A stretch of 64,000 nucleotides of DNA from an uncultured Lachnospiraceae bacterium (GTDB lineage Bacteria; Bacillota; Clostridia; Lachnospirales; Lachnospiraceae), in assembly GCA_946546945.1 (NCBI GenBank), contig CAMNOU010000009.1, forward strand, positions 38,507-102,506, given 5' to 3'. Shown in pieces: positions 46,192 to 54,009 of this stretch. The first letter of the stretch is position 1. Each line of letters starts with the position of its first letter. The notes beneath the pieces are model-generated. The model ran no database searches, was not told where the DNA came from, and worked only from the letters and a program-made list of their open reading frames with translations. A program made the position numbers and the translations under genes.

Positions 46192-46428
46192 TTAAACCAT
46201 ATACGGTTTTAAGACTTCCATAACGGCGGATAATTCCCCGTCATCTTCGGTATGAATATTCAGGTCGATTTCTCTGGAAAGATCAAGGCTGAAGATTCCG
46301 AGCATCGACTTGGCATCGATGACATACCGTCCGGATACGAGATCAAAATCGCAGGGGAATGGGGATATATCCTTTACAAAACTTTTAACTTTATCGATTG
46401 AATTTAATGATACTTTAACTGTTTTCAT
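46192..46428 (-). CDS. HPr-family protein lacking the active-site histidine (Crh-like)
   Basis: A 78-residue protein with the HPr fold pattern. The region around the regulatory serine is kept: KSMLGIFSLD, with S41 aligned to Ser46 of HPr. The N-terminal GIHARPA motif with the phosphorylated His15 is missing; there is no histidine before residue 59. In Bacillus, Crh also lacks His15 and works only through the serine, as CcpA co-regulator. By analogy this protein could act in catabolite control rather than sugar transport, though no HPr kinase or PTS gene is in the window. GGAGG precedes the start. Confidence 0.82.
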   Translation of the reverse strand: MKTVKVSLNSIDKVKSFVKDISPFPCDFDLVSGRYVIDAKSMLGIFSLDLSREIDLNIHTEDDGELSAVMEVLKPYMV

Positions 46429-46476
46429 TCATAGTCCTCCTTAACAAAAACTAAAAACCAAAAAATGTTTTTATAG

Positions 46477-46504
46477 ATAATAACACAATTTATGGAAAAG
46501 TCAA
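46477..46504 (-). promoter_or_regulatory. Promoter of the HPr-like gene
   Basis: On the minus strand, TTGACT (46504-46499) and TATTAT (46482-46477) are separated by 16 bp. The -35 lies one base from the mtaB ribosome-binding site (46506-46510) on the other strand. Confidence 0.65.
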
Positions 46505-46518
46505 CAGGAGATTCCAAT

Positions 46519-47811
46519 ATGGACAGAATCATACGTAAAAGAGCCGCATTGCATAACCTCGGATGTAAAGTGAATTCCTATGAGACGGAGGCAATGCGTC
46601 AGATGCTGGAGCAGGCCGGCTATGAGATCGTTCCGTTTGATGCTGCCGCGGATCTGTATGTCATCAATACCTGTTCGGTTACCAATATAGCCGACAAAAA
46701 ATCCCGGCAGATGATTCACCGGGCAAAGAAGAAGAATCCGGATGCCATCGTGGCCGCTGCCGGCTGTTATGTGCAGACATCTTATGAGCAGGCAAAGAAG
46801 GATGCGTCCATCGATATCATCATCGGAAACAATCAGAAAAATGAACTGCTGCGCATGATCGAAGATTTTGAGGCGGACCGTGAAGCACAGAAGATCCCGG
46901 ACATCAATGCGCCGGGACAGCCTTATGAAGAGATGGTCGTGGAACATCCCGCAGAGCATACCAGAGCATTTTTAAAAGTGCAGGACGGGTGCAACCAGTT
47001 CTGCAGTTATTGTATCATTCCCTATGCCAGAGGACGCGTGCGCTCCCGGCGGATCGGGGACGTGCTGGACGAGTGCGGCAGACTGGCCGCGAACGGATAC
47101 CGGGAAATCGTGCTGACCGGGATCCATCTTTCCTCTTATGGGATTGACTGCGGCAGCAGTCTTTCTGAGCTGATTGCCCGGATCCACGAGGTGGAAGGCG
47201 TAGAACGGATACGCCTGGGTTCTCTGGAGCCGCGCATCATTACGGAAGAATTTGTGCAGCTGATCCGCTCGCTGCCGAAAGTCTGCCCCCATTTTCATCT
47301 GTCTTTGCAGAGCGGAAGCGATTACGTGCTGAAACGCATGAACCGGCACTACACGACTGCGGAGTATCTGGAGAAATGCAGACTGCTGCGCAGATATTAT
47401 GAACATCCCGCGATCACGACGGATATTATTGTCGGATTCCCGCAGGAAACGCAGGAGGAGTTTGAAGAGACGTGCGCCTTTGTAAAAGAGGTTTCTTTCT
47501 ATGAAATCCACGTTTTCAAATACTCCAGACGGGACGGGACGGCAGCTGCGCGCATGCCGGGACAGATCACCGAAGCAGAGAAGAGCAGAAGAAGTCATAT
47601 ACTGAGCACTCTGGCACAGGAAGGGCGGGACGCGTTCCTTCAGTGGTACGAGGGGAAACAGGCAGAGGTTCTGTTTGAAGAGAAAATATGTGAGAATGGA
47701 GAGGAATACTGGGTAGGATTTACCCCGGAATATGTAAAAATCCGGTGCAAAAATGACGAATGCCTGCAAAACAGGATTTTGAAAGTTGATTTTTTACCGG
47801 ATTTATATTAG
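46519..47811 (+). CDS. mtaB: tRNA t6A37 methylthiotransferase MtaB
   Basis: A 430-residue radical SAM enzyme that converts t6A to ms2t6A at tRNA position 37. The N-terminal methylthiotransferase domain opens with LGCKVNSYETEAM, diagnostic of MtaB rather than MiaB, and holds cysteines for one cluster (NTCSVTN, AAGCYVQ). The radical SAM motif is CNQFCSYCIIPYARG, and a short TRAM-like C-terminus follows. The start at 46519 has AGGAG 8 bases upstream; the ATG at 46492 lies inside the divergent promoter and is less likely. Confidence 0.94.
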   Translation: MDRIIRKRAALHNLGCKVNSYETEAMRQMLEQAGYEIVPFDAAADLYVINTCSVTNIADKKSRQMIHRAKKKNPDAIVAAAGCYVQTSYEQAKKDASIDIIIGNNQKNELLRMIEDFEADREAQKIPDINAPGQPYEEMVVEHPAEHTRAFLKVQDGCNQFCSYCIIPYARGRVRSRRIGDVLDECGRLAANGYREIVLTGIHLSSYGIDCGSSLSELIARIHEVEGVERIRLGSLEPRIITEEFVQLIRSLPKVCPHFHLSLQSGSDYVLKRMNRHYTTAEYLEKCRLLRRYYEHPAITTDIIVGFPQETQEEFEETCAFVKEVSFYEIHVFKYSRRDGTAAARMPGQITEAEKSRRSHILSTLAQEGRDAFLQWYEGKQAEVLFEEKICENGEEYWVGFTPEYVKIRCKNDECLQNRILKVDFLPDLY

Positions 47812-47893
47812 AATAAAGTTTCAGGGAAACGATATCGGTTAATCATTGAATCCGGATGCAGAAAGTTCGGTTGTAGAAGAAGAGGTTACTGCG

Positions 47894-48157
47894 ATGCAAG
47901 ATTTGAGCAATACACAATATTTTAAAGTTCAGAAGGCACCGGAACTGAAGGTGGGCGATGTGCTTGAGATCGTATATAAGGCGATGCTGGAGAAAGGATA
48001 CAATCCCATTAATCAGATCGTCGGATACATTATGTCCGGAGATCCCACGTACATTACCAGTTATAAGAATGCCCGCAGTCTCATCATGAAAGTGGAGCGG
48101 GATGAGCTTGTTGAAGAAGTATTAAAGGACTATGTAAAATCACACTCCTGGGAATGA
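47894..48157 (+). CDS. ireB: IreB-family regulatory phosphoprotein
   Basis: An 87-residue protein of the former UPF0297 family. [23 protein letters not shown] is broken here as YFKVQ and [16 protein letters not shown], followed by [15 protein letters not shown], all highly conserved. In Enterococcus faecalis IreB is phosphorylated on N-terminal threonines by the PASTA kinase IreK and affects cephalosporin resistance; Thr7 here is a candidate site. The start at 47894 has GAGG 8 bases upstream. ireB-ruvX-DUF1292 is a conserved Firmicutes cluster. Confidence 0.93.
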   Translation: MQDLSNTQYFKVQKAPELKVGDVLEIVYKAMLEKGYNPINQIVGYIMSGDPTYITSYKNARSLIMKVERDELVEEVLKDYVKSHSWE

Positions 48158-48167
48158 GGTTATTCAG

Positions 48168-48596
48168 ATGAGAATTATGGGCCTTGACTTCGGTTCCAAA
48201 ACAGTAGGGGTTGCGATGAGCGACCCTTTGTTTCTGACTGCTCAGGGGATCGAGATCATTCGCAGAAAATCACCCGGAAAACTAAGACAGACACTTGCCC
48301 GCATTGAGGAACTGGCAGCTGAATATGAGGTCGCGAAGATCGTTCTCGGATACCCGAAAAACATGAACAATACCGAGGGAGAACGATGTGAGAAGACCTT
48401 GGAATTCAAAGAAATGCTTGAAAAAAGGACCGGCCTGGATGTCGTCCTTTCGGATGAGCGGCTTACGACGGTCATGGCGGATAAGGCTATGATCGAAGGC
48501 GGAATCCGCAGAGAAAACCGTAAAGAGTATGTAGACAAACTGGCTGCTGTTTTTATCCTGCAGAATTATCTGGATTCAGAGATGAACAGCCGGTAA
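48168..48596 (+). CDS. ruvX: Putative pre-16S rRNA nuclease / Holliday junction resolvase-like protein
   Basis: A 142-residue RNase H-fold protein (YqgF). [18 protein letters not shown] contains the first catalytic aspartate, [14 protein letters not shown] the conserved centre, and [14 protein letters not shown] the second acidic cluster. E. coli YqgF helps mature the 16S rRNA 5' end; the resolvase role is older and less certain. It starts 10 bases after ireB. Confidence 0.94.
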   Translation: MRIMGLDFGSKTVGVAMSDPLFLTAQGIEIIRRKSPGKLRQTLARIEELAAEYEVAKIVLGYPKNMNNTEGERCEKTLEFKEMLEKRTGLDVVLSDERLTTVMADKAMIEGGIRRENRKEYVDKLAAVFILQNYLDSEMNSR

Positions 48597-48619
48597 TTCA
48601 GATCAAATAAGAGAATATT

Positions 48620-48880
48620 ATGGAAAAAATCGTTTTTACAGATCCCGAATCAAATGAAGAAATCAAATTATACGTTTTAGAGCAGACATGTATCAGCAAT
48701 GTTACCTATCTTCTCGCCGCAGAGGAGGAGAAGGAGGATTCTGCCGCATACATTTTAAAAGAGATACAGACAGATGAGAATGATGTGATCTACAGCTTCG
48801 TGGAGGACGATGTGGAACTGAATGCCATATCAAAAGTGTTCGCGGAGATGCTGGATGATGTCAGCTTCGAATGTCAGTAA
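48620..48880 (+). CDS. DUF1292-family protein
   Basis: An 86-residue acidic protein with the DUF1292 pattern: an opening IVFTDPESNEEIKLYVLEQT strand pair, then NVTYLLAAEEEKEDSAAYILKE split by acidic residues and VEDDVELNAISKVFAEML at the end. Its function is unknown. Its place next to ruvX and ireB is conserved in Firmicutes. No metal-binding or enzymatic motif is seen. Confidence 0.88.
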   Translation: MEKIVFTDPESNEEIKLYVLEQTCISNVTYLLAAEEEKEDSAAYILKEIQTDENDVIYSFVEDDVELNAISKVFAEMLDDVSFECQ

Positions 48881-48937
48881 GACTTTCCTGCACAAAAGAA
48901 TGAACGGAAAAAAGAAAGAAATCTGGAGGTGTAGTTT

Positions 48938-50602
48938 TTGAAAAAAATTAACAATTTAAAATTGCGCATCATCCCCCTTGGAGGTCTGGAGACCATCGGG
49001 ATGAATATTACTGCCTTCGAATACGAAGACAGTATTATTGTTGTGGACTGCGGTCTAGCTTTTCCGGAGGATGATATGTACGGTATCGATCTTTGCGTGC
49101 CTGATATCACCTATCTGCAGGAGAATCTCGACCGGGTAAAGGGATTCTTTATAACGCACGGGCATGAAGATCATATCGGCGCGCTGCCCTATGTTCTGAG
49201 AGAAATTAATGTGCCGATCTATGCGACGAAGCTGACGATCGGCCTGATCGATCATAAACTTGAGGAACATAATATGCTTCAGAAGGTGAAGCGCAAAGTG
49301 GTCAAGTACGGACAGCATATCAATCTCGGTGCTTTCCGCGTGGAATTCGTGAAGACCAATCACAGTATCCAGGATGCAGCGGCTCTGGCGATCTACACGC
49401 CGGTAGGCATCGTTATGCATACGGGAGACTTTAAGGTGGATTATACCCCTGTCTACGGGGATGCCATTGATCTGCAGCGTTTTGGCGAGATCGGCAAAAA
49501 GGGCGTGCTGGCCGTGATGTGCGACAGTACCAATGCGGAAAGGCCCGGCATCACCATGACCGAGAAAAAGGTGGGAAAGACTTTCGAATCCATCTTTAAC
49601 GATCATCACAAACAGAGAATCATTGTCGCTACCTTTGCATCGAATGTGGACCGTGTACAGCAGATTATTAATACGGCTTATAAGTTTGACAGGAAGGTCG
49701 TGGTGGAAGGACGAAGCATGGTCAATATTATTTCCATTGCTTCCGAACTCGGATACCTGAGCGTTCCCGAAAATACACTGATCGATATTGAGCAGATGAA
49801 GAACTATCCTGACGAAAAGATGGTCCTGATCACAACAGGAAGTCAGGGAGAACCGCTGGCTGCTCTTTCGCGTATGGCAAACGGAATTCACAGAAAAGTA
49901 AAGATTCAGCCGAATGATCTGATCGTATTCAGCTCAAATCCCATCCCGGGAAATGAAAAAGCGGTATCAAAGATTATCAATGAACTTTACAGACAGGATG
50001 CCGAAGTGATCTTCCAGGACACCCATGTTTCCGGACATGCCTGCCAGGAGGAGATCAAACTGATCTATTCCCTGCTTCAGCCAAAATTCTCAATTCCTGT
50101 ACACGGAGAATTCCGGCACAGAAAAGCCCAGGCGCGCCTGGCAGCAGAGGTGGGAATACCGAAGGAGAATATCCTGATGATCTCATCCGGAGATGTGCTG
50201 GAACTGGATGAGAACAGTGCCTGTGTCGTCGGAAAAGTGCCGGCAGGTCCGGTGTTTGTGGACGGACTCGGAATCGGCGATGTGGGCAATATTGTGATGC
50301 GCGACCGTCAGCATCTGGCTGAGGATGGCATCATTATCGTGGTTATGACTCTGGAATCCGGCTGCGGGCAGCTTCTTGCAGGTCCGGACATTGTATCCAG
50401 GGGATTTGTATACGTCCGTGAATCCGAGAGCCTGATGGATGAGGCACAGCACATTGTTTATGATGCATTGTCCGATATTATGGGGCGGAAAGGGACAGAC
50501 TGGGGCAAGATCAAGACAACCGTGAAAGATACCCTTTCGGATTACGTATGGAAAAAAACCAAACGCCGCCCGATGATCATCCCAATCATTATGGAAGTAT
50601 AA
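48938..50602 (+). CDS. rnjA: Ribonuclease J
   Basis: A 554-residue metallo-beta-lactamase/beta-CASP nuclease for mRNA decay and rRNA maturation, with 5'-exo and endonuclease activity. The zinc-binding motif HGHEDHIGA places H74, H76, D78 and H79. MHTGDFKVDY, SDSTNAERPG (here CDSTNAERPG) and VHGEFRHRKAQARLA, the beta-CASP histidine motif, follow, and a C-terminal domain ends the protein. The start codon is TTG at 48938, set by TGGAGGT seven bases upstream. J1 versus J2 cannot be decided. Confidence 0.95.
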   Translation: MKKINNLKLRIIPLGGLETIGMNITAFEYEDSIIVVDCGLAFPEDDMYGIDLCVPDITYLQENLDRVKGFFITHGHEDHIGALPYVLREINVPIYATKLTIGLIDHKLEEHNMLQKVKRKVVKYGQHINLGAFRVEFVKTNHSIQDAAALAIYTPVGIVMHTGDFKVDYTPVYGDAIDLQRFGEIGKKGVLAVMCDSTNAERPGITMTEKKVGKTFESIFNDHHKQRIIVATFASNVDRVQQIINTAYKFDRKVVVEGRSMVNIISIASELGYLSVPENTLIDIEQMKNYPDEKMVLITTGSQGEPLAALSRMANGIHRKVKIQPNDLIVFSSNPIPGNEKAVSKIINELYRQDAEVIFQDTHVSGHACQEEIKLIYSLLQPKFSIPVHGEFRHRKAQARLAAEVGIPKENILMISSGDVLELDENSACVVGKVPAGPVFVDGLGIGDVGNIVMRDRQHLAEDGIIIVVMTLESGCGQLLAGPDIVSRGFVYVRESESLMDEAQHIVYDALSDIMGRKGTDWGKIKTTVKDTLSDYVWKKTKRRPMIIPIIMEV

Positions 50603-50630
50603 GGCGGATGACTGGAAAGGATAAAAGAAG

Positions 50631-50987
50631 ATGCCGTCAATAAAAAAAAGCATGGATGACTGGATCCGTGCTCTGCAAAGCTGTGATGAAGTCAAACATT
50701 TTCGTGATCTGTCAGAGCAGATCAGGACGGAGCCGCAGAAAGAAAAGAGGCTGTCGGAGTTCCGCAAAAAGAGTTATCAGCTCCAGATTTCGGATGGCGA
50801 TATGGATGTGATCGGAGAATCCGAGCGTCTGCTGCATGATTACGAAGATCTTTTCCGGGATCCTCTGACTTCGGAGTATTTATCCGCGGAAGCGTCTCTG
50901 TTAAGGATGCTGCAGCAGGTAAACCGGAGAATGCTTGCGTGTCTGGATTTTTACGAGATCCCGGCAGAGGAAGAACCGAAAGAATGA
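50631..50987 (+). CDS. YlbF-family regulator
   Basis: A 118-residue helical protein similar to the YlbF/YmcA family, which in Bacillus form a complex that directs RNase Y and affects competence, biofilm and sporulation. The pattern ALQSCDEVKHFRDLSEQI and the later RLLHDYEDLFRDPLTSEYLSAEASL fit. It directly follows RNase J, so a link to RNA processing is plausible but inferred. The partner genes (ymcA, yaaT) are not in the window. Confidence 0.8.
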   Translation: MPSIKKSMDDWIRALQSCDEVKHFRDLSEQIRTEPQKEKRLSEFRKKSYQLQISDGDMDVIGESERLLHDYEDLFRDPLTSEYLSAEASLLRMLQQVNRRMLACLDFYEIPAEEEPKE

Positions 50988-50997
50988 CGGTGGCACC

Positions 50998-51690
50998 ATG
51001 ATTGTAAATGAGAGATTTGTAACCTACATCAATTCGCTCAATCCCGGCAATACACCTTTTCTGGAGGAACTTGAAAGAAATGCGCGGGATGCGCGGGTCC
51101 CTGTGATCCGAAGAGAAACGCAGAGCCTGTTAAAGTTTTTCCTGTCCTTCTGCCGGCCGGGACGTATCCTTGAAGTCGGTACTGCGGTCGGGTTTTCCTC
51201 GCTTTTCATGGCAGAGTATGGCCCTGCGGATGCGCAGATCACGACGATTGAGAATTATGAGAAACGGATCCGGGAAGCCCGTGAGAATTTCCGCCTTGCC
51301 GGCATGCAGGAACGGATCCGGCTTCTGGAGGGAGATGCCGCGGATATCCTGAAAGGACTGGAAGGGCCGTATGATTTCATTTTTATGGATGCGGCCAAGG
51401 GGCAGTATATCCATTTCCTGGAAGATGTTTACCGTCTCCTGGCGCCGGGAGGACTTCTGGTCTCTGACAATGTGCTGCAGGACGGAGATGTCATAGAGTC
51501 CCGTTTCGCGGTCACAAGACGAAACAGGACCATTCATAAGCGGATGCGGGATTATCTTTATGAGCTGACGCATCATCCGGGACTGGTGACGGCTGTACTG
51601 CCGGTCGGTGACGGAGTGACCGTCAGTGTGAAACAGCAGAACAAAGATGCTGTCTTAAAAGAAAAAAGGATAGATGAGGATAAAAGATGA
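50998..51690 (+). CDS. trmR: tRNA 5-hydroxyuridine methyltransferase (TrmR / YrrM family)
   Basis: A 230-residue class I O-methyltransferase. ILEVGTAVGFSSLFMAEYG binds AdoMet, DFIFMDAAKGQY and LLAPGGLLVSDNVLQDG are the metal-binding blocks of the family. In B. subtilis TrmR methylates 5-hydroxyuridine at the tRNA wobble position to 5-methoxyuridine. The assignment is strengthened by the next gene, a U32 peptidase homologue like TrhP, which makes 5-hydroxyuridine. The genes overlap by four bases. The ribosome site is weak (GGTGG). Confidence 0.9.
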   Translation: MIVNERFVTYINSLNPGNTPFLEELERNARDARVPVIRRETQSLLKFFLSFCRPGRILEVGTAVGFSSLFMAEYGPADAQITTIENYEKRIREARENFRLAGMQERIRLLEGDAADILKGLEGPYDFIFMDAAKGQYIHFLEDVYRLLAPGGLLVSDNVLQDGDVIESRFAVTRRNRTIHKRMRDYLYELTHHPGLVTAVLPVGDGVTVSVKQQNKDAVLKEKRIDEDKR

Positions 51691-52916
51691 AACGTCCAGA
51701 ATTACTGATTCCGGCGAGCAGCCTGGAAGTATTGAAGGTGGCCGTGGTTTTTGGAGCGGACGCTGTCTATATCGGCGGGGAAGCATTCGGCCTTCGCGCG
51801 AAAGCCAAAAACTTTTCCATGGATGAGATCCGTGAAGGAATTGCGTTTGCCCATGCGCACCATGTCAAAGTATATATTACCGCAAATATTCTGGCACACA
51901 ATGAAGATCTTGCCGGAGTGCGCGCCTATTTTGAGGAGCTGAAGGAAATCGGGCCGGATGCCCTGATCATTTCGGATCCGGGAGTGTTTATGATTGCCAG
52001 GGAAGTCTGCCCGCAGATTGATATCCACATCAGTACGCAGGCAAACAATACCAATTACGGAACGTATCTTTTCTGGCATCAGCTCGGAGCAAAACGCGTT
52101 GTAACTGCCAGAGAGCTTTCTCTTGCGGAGTTAAAGGAAATCCGTGCGGCAATACCGGATGAACTTGAGATGGAGACCTTCATTCACGGAGCAATGTGCA
52201 TTTCCTACTCCGGAAGATGTCTCTTAAGCAATTATCTGACGGGAAGAGATGCCAACCGGGGAGCCTGTACGCATCCGTGCAGATGGAAGTACGCGATTAT
52301 GGAAGAGTCCAGGCCGGGGGAATATATGCCTGTCTATGAGAATGAACGGGGGACTTTCATTTTCAACTCAAAGGATCTGTGCATGATCGGCCATATTCCG
52401 GAGATGATCGATACCGGGGTAGACAGCTTCAAGGTAGAGGGACGGATGAAGAATGCGCTGTATGTAGCGACCGTCGCGCGTACCTATCGGAAGGCAATTG
52501 ATGATTACCTGGAGGACCCGGAGCTTTACCGGAAAAATATGGACTGGTATCTGGATCAAATTTCAAACTGTACATACAGACAGTTCACGACCGGGTTCTT
52601 TTTCGGAAAACCGGATGCGGACGCCCAGATTTATGATAACAATACTTATGTAAAAGAGTACACATACCTCGGCGTGATCGGCGGCAAAGATGAAAACGGA
52701 CTTTGCCGGATCGAACAGAGGAATAAATTTTCAGTGGGCGAAGAGATCGAGATCATGAAGCCGGACGGACAGAATCAGAAGACAATTGTCCGGAGTATTG
52801 TCAGTGAGGACGGAGAAAAAATGGAATCAGCGCCTCATCCGAAACAGGTGCTTTATGTGGATATCGGGCGCGAAGCAGAGATTTTTGATATTCTGCGAAG
52901 GAAAGAGGAGGACTAG
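51687..52916 (+). CDS. TrhP-like U32 family protein (tRNA uridine 5-hydroxylation)
   Basis: A 409-residue protein of peptidase family U32. The opening PELLIPASSLEVLKVAVVFGADAVYIGG is typical, and the cysteine set in AMCISYSGRC and ACTHPCRWKY matches the iron-sulfur site of tRNA-hydroxylating members (E. coli TrhP/YegQ, B. subtilis YrrN and YrrO). These use prephenate-derived chemistry rather than acting as peptidases. The genome position directly after trmR supports the tRNA role. Only one U32 gene is seen here, while Bacillus has two in a row. Confidence 0.88.
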   Translation: MKRPELLIPASSLEVLKVAVVFGADAVYIGGEAFGLRAKAKNFSMDEIREGIAFAHAHHVKVYITANILAHNEDLAGVRAYFEELKEIGPDALIISDPGVFMIAREVCPQIDIHISTQANNTNYGTYLFWHQLGAKRVVTARELSLAELKEIRAAIPDELEMETFIHGAMCISYSGRCLLSNYLTGRDANRGACTHPCRWKYAIMEESRPGEYMPVYENERGTFIFNSKDLCMIGHIPEMIDTGVDSFKVEGRMKNALYVATVARTYRKAIDDYLEDPELYRKNMDWYLDQISNCTYRQFTTGFFFGKPDADAQIYDNNTYVKEYTYLGVIGGKDENGLCRIEQRNKFSVGEEIEIMKPDGQNQKTIVRSIVSEDGEKMESAPHPKQVLYVDIGREAEIFDILRRKEED

Positions 52917-52919
52917 GCT

Positions 52920-53981
52920 ATGAATAAGGACCGCTATGTTGCTTATGTCGGAACATACACACACGGCAGCAGCGTCGGGATCCATATTTTTGACGTGGAT
53001 ACGGAGAACTGGTCGCTGGTCGAACGCAAGGTTGTTCCGATCAATAATCCCTCGGATGTATTGGTTTCCAACAACGGAAAGTATCTCTATGCGATCGCCG
53101 ATCTCGGAGTAAATGCATATAAGATTCTGGAAGACGGCGATCTGGAGTTCCTGAACAGCCGGTGGACCGGCGGGATGCGCGGATGCTATCTGGAGACGGA
53201 TCCGGAGGACCGGTATCTGTTTGTCGCAGGCTATCATGACGGAAGAGTATCCGTCATGCATTTGAAAGAGGACGGTTCTGTCGGCGAGATTGCAGACGGT
53301 ATCTTCCACAAGGGAATCGGCCTGAGCATCACGGACCGCAGATCCATGCCGCATGTTACCTGTGTGAAAATGACCCCTGATTCCAAAGGCATCTTTGCGG
53401 TAGACAGCGGGCTTGATCAGGTAAAAGTGTATGATATTGATTATTCTACCGGAAAGCTCAGACTGAACGACATCATCCGGTGCGAGCTTGACAGCGGACC
53501 GCGGATGGTACGTGTCGACAACCAGAATAAGTTCCTTTATGTACTGGGAGAGATGAGCAACCGTGTCTGCGTTTATGAGGGAACGCCGGATAAGCTCAGC
53601 AAGGGAAAAGACCAGTTCGAATGTATACAGAAAATATCGACGGTAGAAGAGGGCGATGAACGCCTGGCTGCTGCTTCGGGCATCGAGTTTTCCAATGACG
53701 GGAAGCATCTGTTTGTGACCAATGCCGGGATCAACTCGGTGATCGTTTATGATGTCGACAGGACGACAGGTCTTCTTACAAAACTGTGTCATATCAAGAG
53801 CAGCGGAGATTATCCGAAAGCGATTGCCGTGATGCCGGATAATGAGCATTTTGTTGTGCTGAGCCACAATACAAATGAAATTTTTATGTATCATATGAAT
53901 TATGAGAATAAATATTTTCTTATGAATGCAAAACCGATCCGTATTGAACAGCCGAACAGTATCTATATTCATAAATTATGA
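52920..53981 (+). CDS. Lactonase-family beta-propeller protein (6-phosphogluconolactonase type)
   Basis: A 353-residue seven-bladed propeller of the Pgl/YbhE type. Family marks include YVAYVGTYTHGSSVGIHIF early, GCYLETDPEDRYLFVAGYHDG, MPHVTCVKMTPDSKGIFAVDSGLDQV and SGIEFSNDGKHLFVTNAG. E. coli Pgl hydrolyses 6-phosphogluconolactone. Many clostridia lack an oxidative pentose branch, and no zwf or gnd gene is near, so the substrate is uncertain. GGAGG lies 9 bases before the start. There is no signal peptide. Confidence 0.83.
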   Translation: MNKDRYVAYVGTYTHGSSVGIHIFDVDTENWSLVERKVVPINNPSDVLVSNNGKYLYAIADLGVNAYKILEDGDLEFLNSRWTGGMRGCYLETDPEDRYLFVAGYHDGRVSVMHLKEDGSVGEIADGIFHKGIGLSITDRRSMPHVTCVKMTPDSKGIFAVDSGLDQVKVYDIDYSTGKLRLNDIIRCELDSGPRMVRVDNQNKFLYVLGEMSNRVCVYEGTPDKLSKGKDQFECIQKISTVEEGDERLAAASGIEFSNDGKHLFVTNAGINSVIVYDVDRTTGLLTKLCHIKSSGDYPKAIAVMPDNEHFVVLSHNTNEIFMYHMNYENKYFLMNAKPIRIEQPNSIYIHKL

Positions 53982-54009
53982 TCTGATCCGTACAGTGGGG
54001 GAATGATCG

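Noticed and set aside
51687..52916. A secreted collagenase role for the U32 protein
   Set aside because: There is no signal peptide, and the cysteine set and trmR coupling favour tRNA hydroxylation.
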